Of a stretch of DNA of 64,000 nucleotides, positions 63,501-64,000 are shown piece by piece. The stretch covers positions 186,001 through 250,000 of the forward strand of contig SJRY01000250.1 in assembly GCA_011319805.1 (NCBI GenBank), written 5' to 3'. The notes under the pieces are model-generated. The model was not told where the DNA came from and ran no database searches. It saw nothing but the letters and a program-made list of their open reading frames with translations. Each line of letters begins with the position of its first letter. The stretch's first letter is position 1. This DNA comes from Macrocybe gigantea. Its lineage: Eukaryota > Basidiomycota > Agaricomycetes > Agaricales > Callistosporiaceae. Position numbers and translations under genes: made by a program.

Positions 63501-64000
63501 CGGCATGAGACGACGTTCCTCCAAACGCTTGCTACTCCGGAGACGGTCATCCATTCTTGGACGGACCAGTGGACTTACGACGGCTTCTTCAACGTGTTCA
63601 GAGAAAATAGACAATGACGAGAAAAAACCGTTGACTGGTATTACTGATGCGAAGCAAACAGCATCTTTCATCGAACTCATCCAACGGACACTGGCTCAGC
63701 TACCGGCTCCCCAAGGAATGATACCGAACATATCGCAATTGCCCTTACCACAGCTGCCTCAACTGCCAGGATTAGCCATACCTACTGTGCCGTGGGGAGC
63801 ATTACCACAGCTTCCCGTAGTTTTCCCTGTAATTATCCCATCACCTGGCTGGCCATCTTTCCTCAGTGGTGACAGTCAGTCTTCGGAAGATGAAAGATCT
63901 GGCGCTGCCGACGAGGCGAAGAGGATGGGCGCTGGTGCTCTGCGTGCGGCTCAAGAATGGCGAGCTGCTTGGGAGAAATTGCTTGCATTAACGGTGGCCA
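60594..64000 (+). CDS. SPT23/MGA2-type transcription regulator, 3' end missing
   Basis: Family members are ER-anchored factors that control fatty-acid desaturase genes. The start gives MSSSSATGAGSRSPSPATPE. A DNA-binding-like region follows (VVYPSKESCFK; LPIIFPSIPEGGTKSRVETQ; RVLSCSSCQAREAKRVAKK; VVLPLRITCYCRHHREKLGF). A long Ser/Pro linker comes next, then an IPT/TIG domain (PSIGPTHGGIEVTVLGANFH; VCILPPRSTAGVVSVWFDG). Two ankyrin repeats follow: NGHTLLHLAAFLGFCSLVEF and NGYTALHFAALSQSDACIRA. The region after them is acidic, Arg-rich and then Pro/Leu-rich. The membrane anchor that defines SPT23/MGA2 would lie beyond the right edge and is not seen, so CAMTA-like alternatives are not fully excluded. 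Confidence 0.85.

Overview
The window reads as nuclear DNA of a filamentous basidiomycete, most likely Agaricomycetes. About 26 protein-coding genes lie on both strands with short spacers. Nearly all are cut by many GT-AG introns of about 50-60 nt, often with CTRAY-like branch sites. The family set is typically fungal: Zn2Cys6 regulator, NEW1/elf1 ABC ATPase, MKK1/2, SPT23/MGA2 and basidiomycete-type orphan families. I saw no tRNA, rRNA, CRISPR array or bacterial operon. All intron and exon limits are my own reading of splice signals and frame, not transcript data.

Layout. 1-4.9 kb: a fragment running off the left edge, an unknown conserved protein, a secreted pepsin-like protease and a short Zn2Cys6 factor. 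4.9-7.65 kb: gene-poor, with one orphan coding-like segment. 7.65-26 kb: a regulatory stretch with an MKK1/2-type MAPKK, NAA50, two C2H2 factors, DNA ligase I, an unknown protein head-to-head with a BolA protein, an NDR kinase that appears to carry an N-terminal CRIB domain, and a homeodomain factor. A 727-bp element with 25-bp inverted repeats and TA flanks sits in the MKK/NAA50 divergent promoter.

26-49 kb is mainly housekeeping: NEW1/elf1, a glycerol-3-phosphate acyltransferase, RRP12, proteasome assembly chaperone 2, an FAD monooxygenase, ETF-alpha, PEX5, dihydroxy-acid dehydratase and an Ap4A phosphorylase. 49-64 kb holds a DUF7727-like membrane protein, a single-pass membrane protein with a duplicated ectodomain, a protein ending in a HicA-like fold, a strong Rec114 candidate, a VanZ-like membrane protein, a putative mitochondrial Mmc1-like protein and the start of an SPT23/MGA2-type regulator cut by the right edge.

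There is no operon logic. Functional links are loose: ribosome biogenesis/translation (RRP12, NEW1), fatty-acid and peroxisome metabolism (ETFA divergent from PEX5; acyltransferase; SPT23/MGA2), Fe-S biology (BolA, ILV3) and morphogenesis signalling (MKK, CRIB-NDR kinase). The most unusual points are the CRIB-NDR fusion, very small exons (9, 12 and 13 nt) in ILV3 and NEW1, the promoter-resident TA-flanked element, a start-to-start spacing of 16 bp, and the HicA-like domain lacking the usual histidine.
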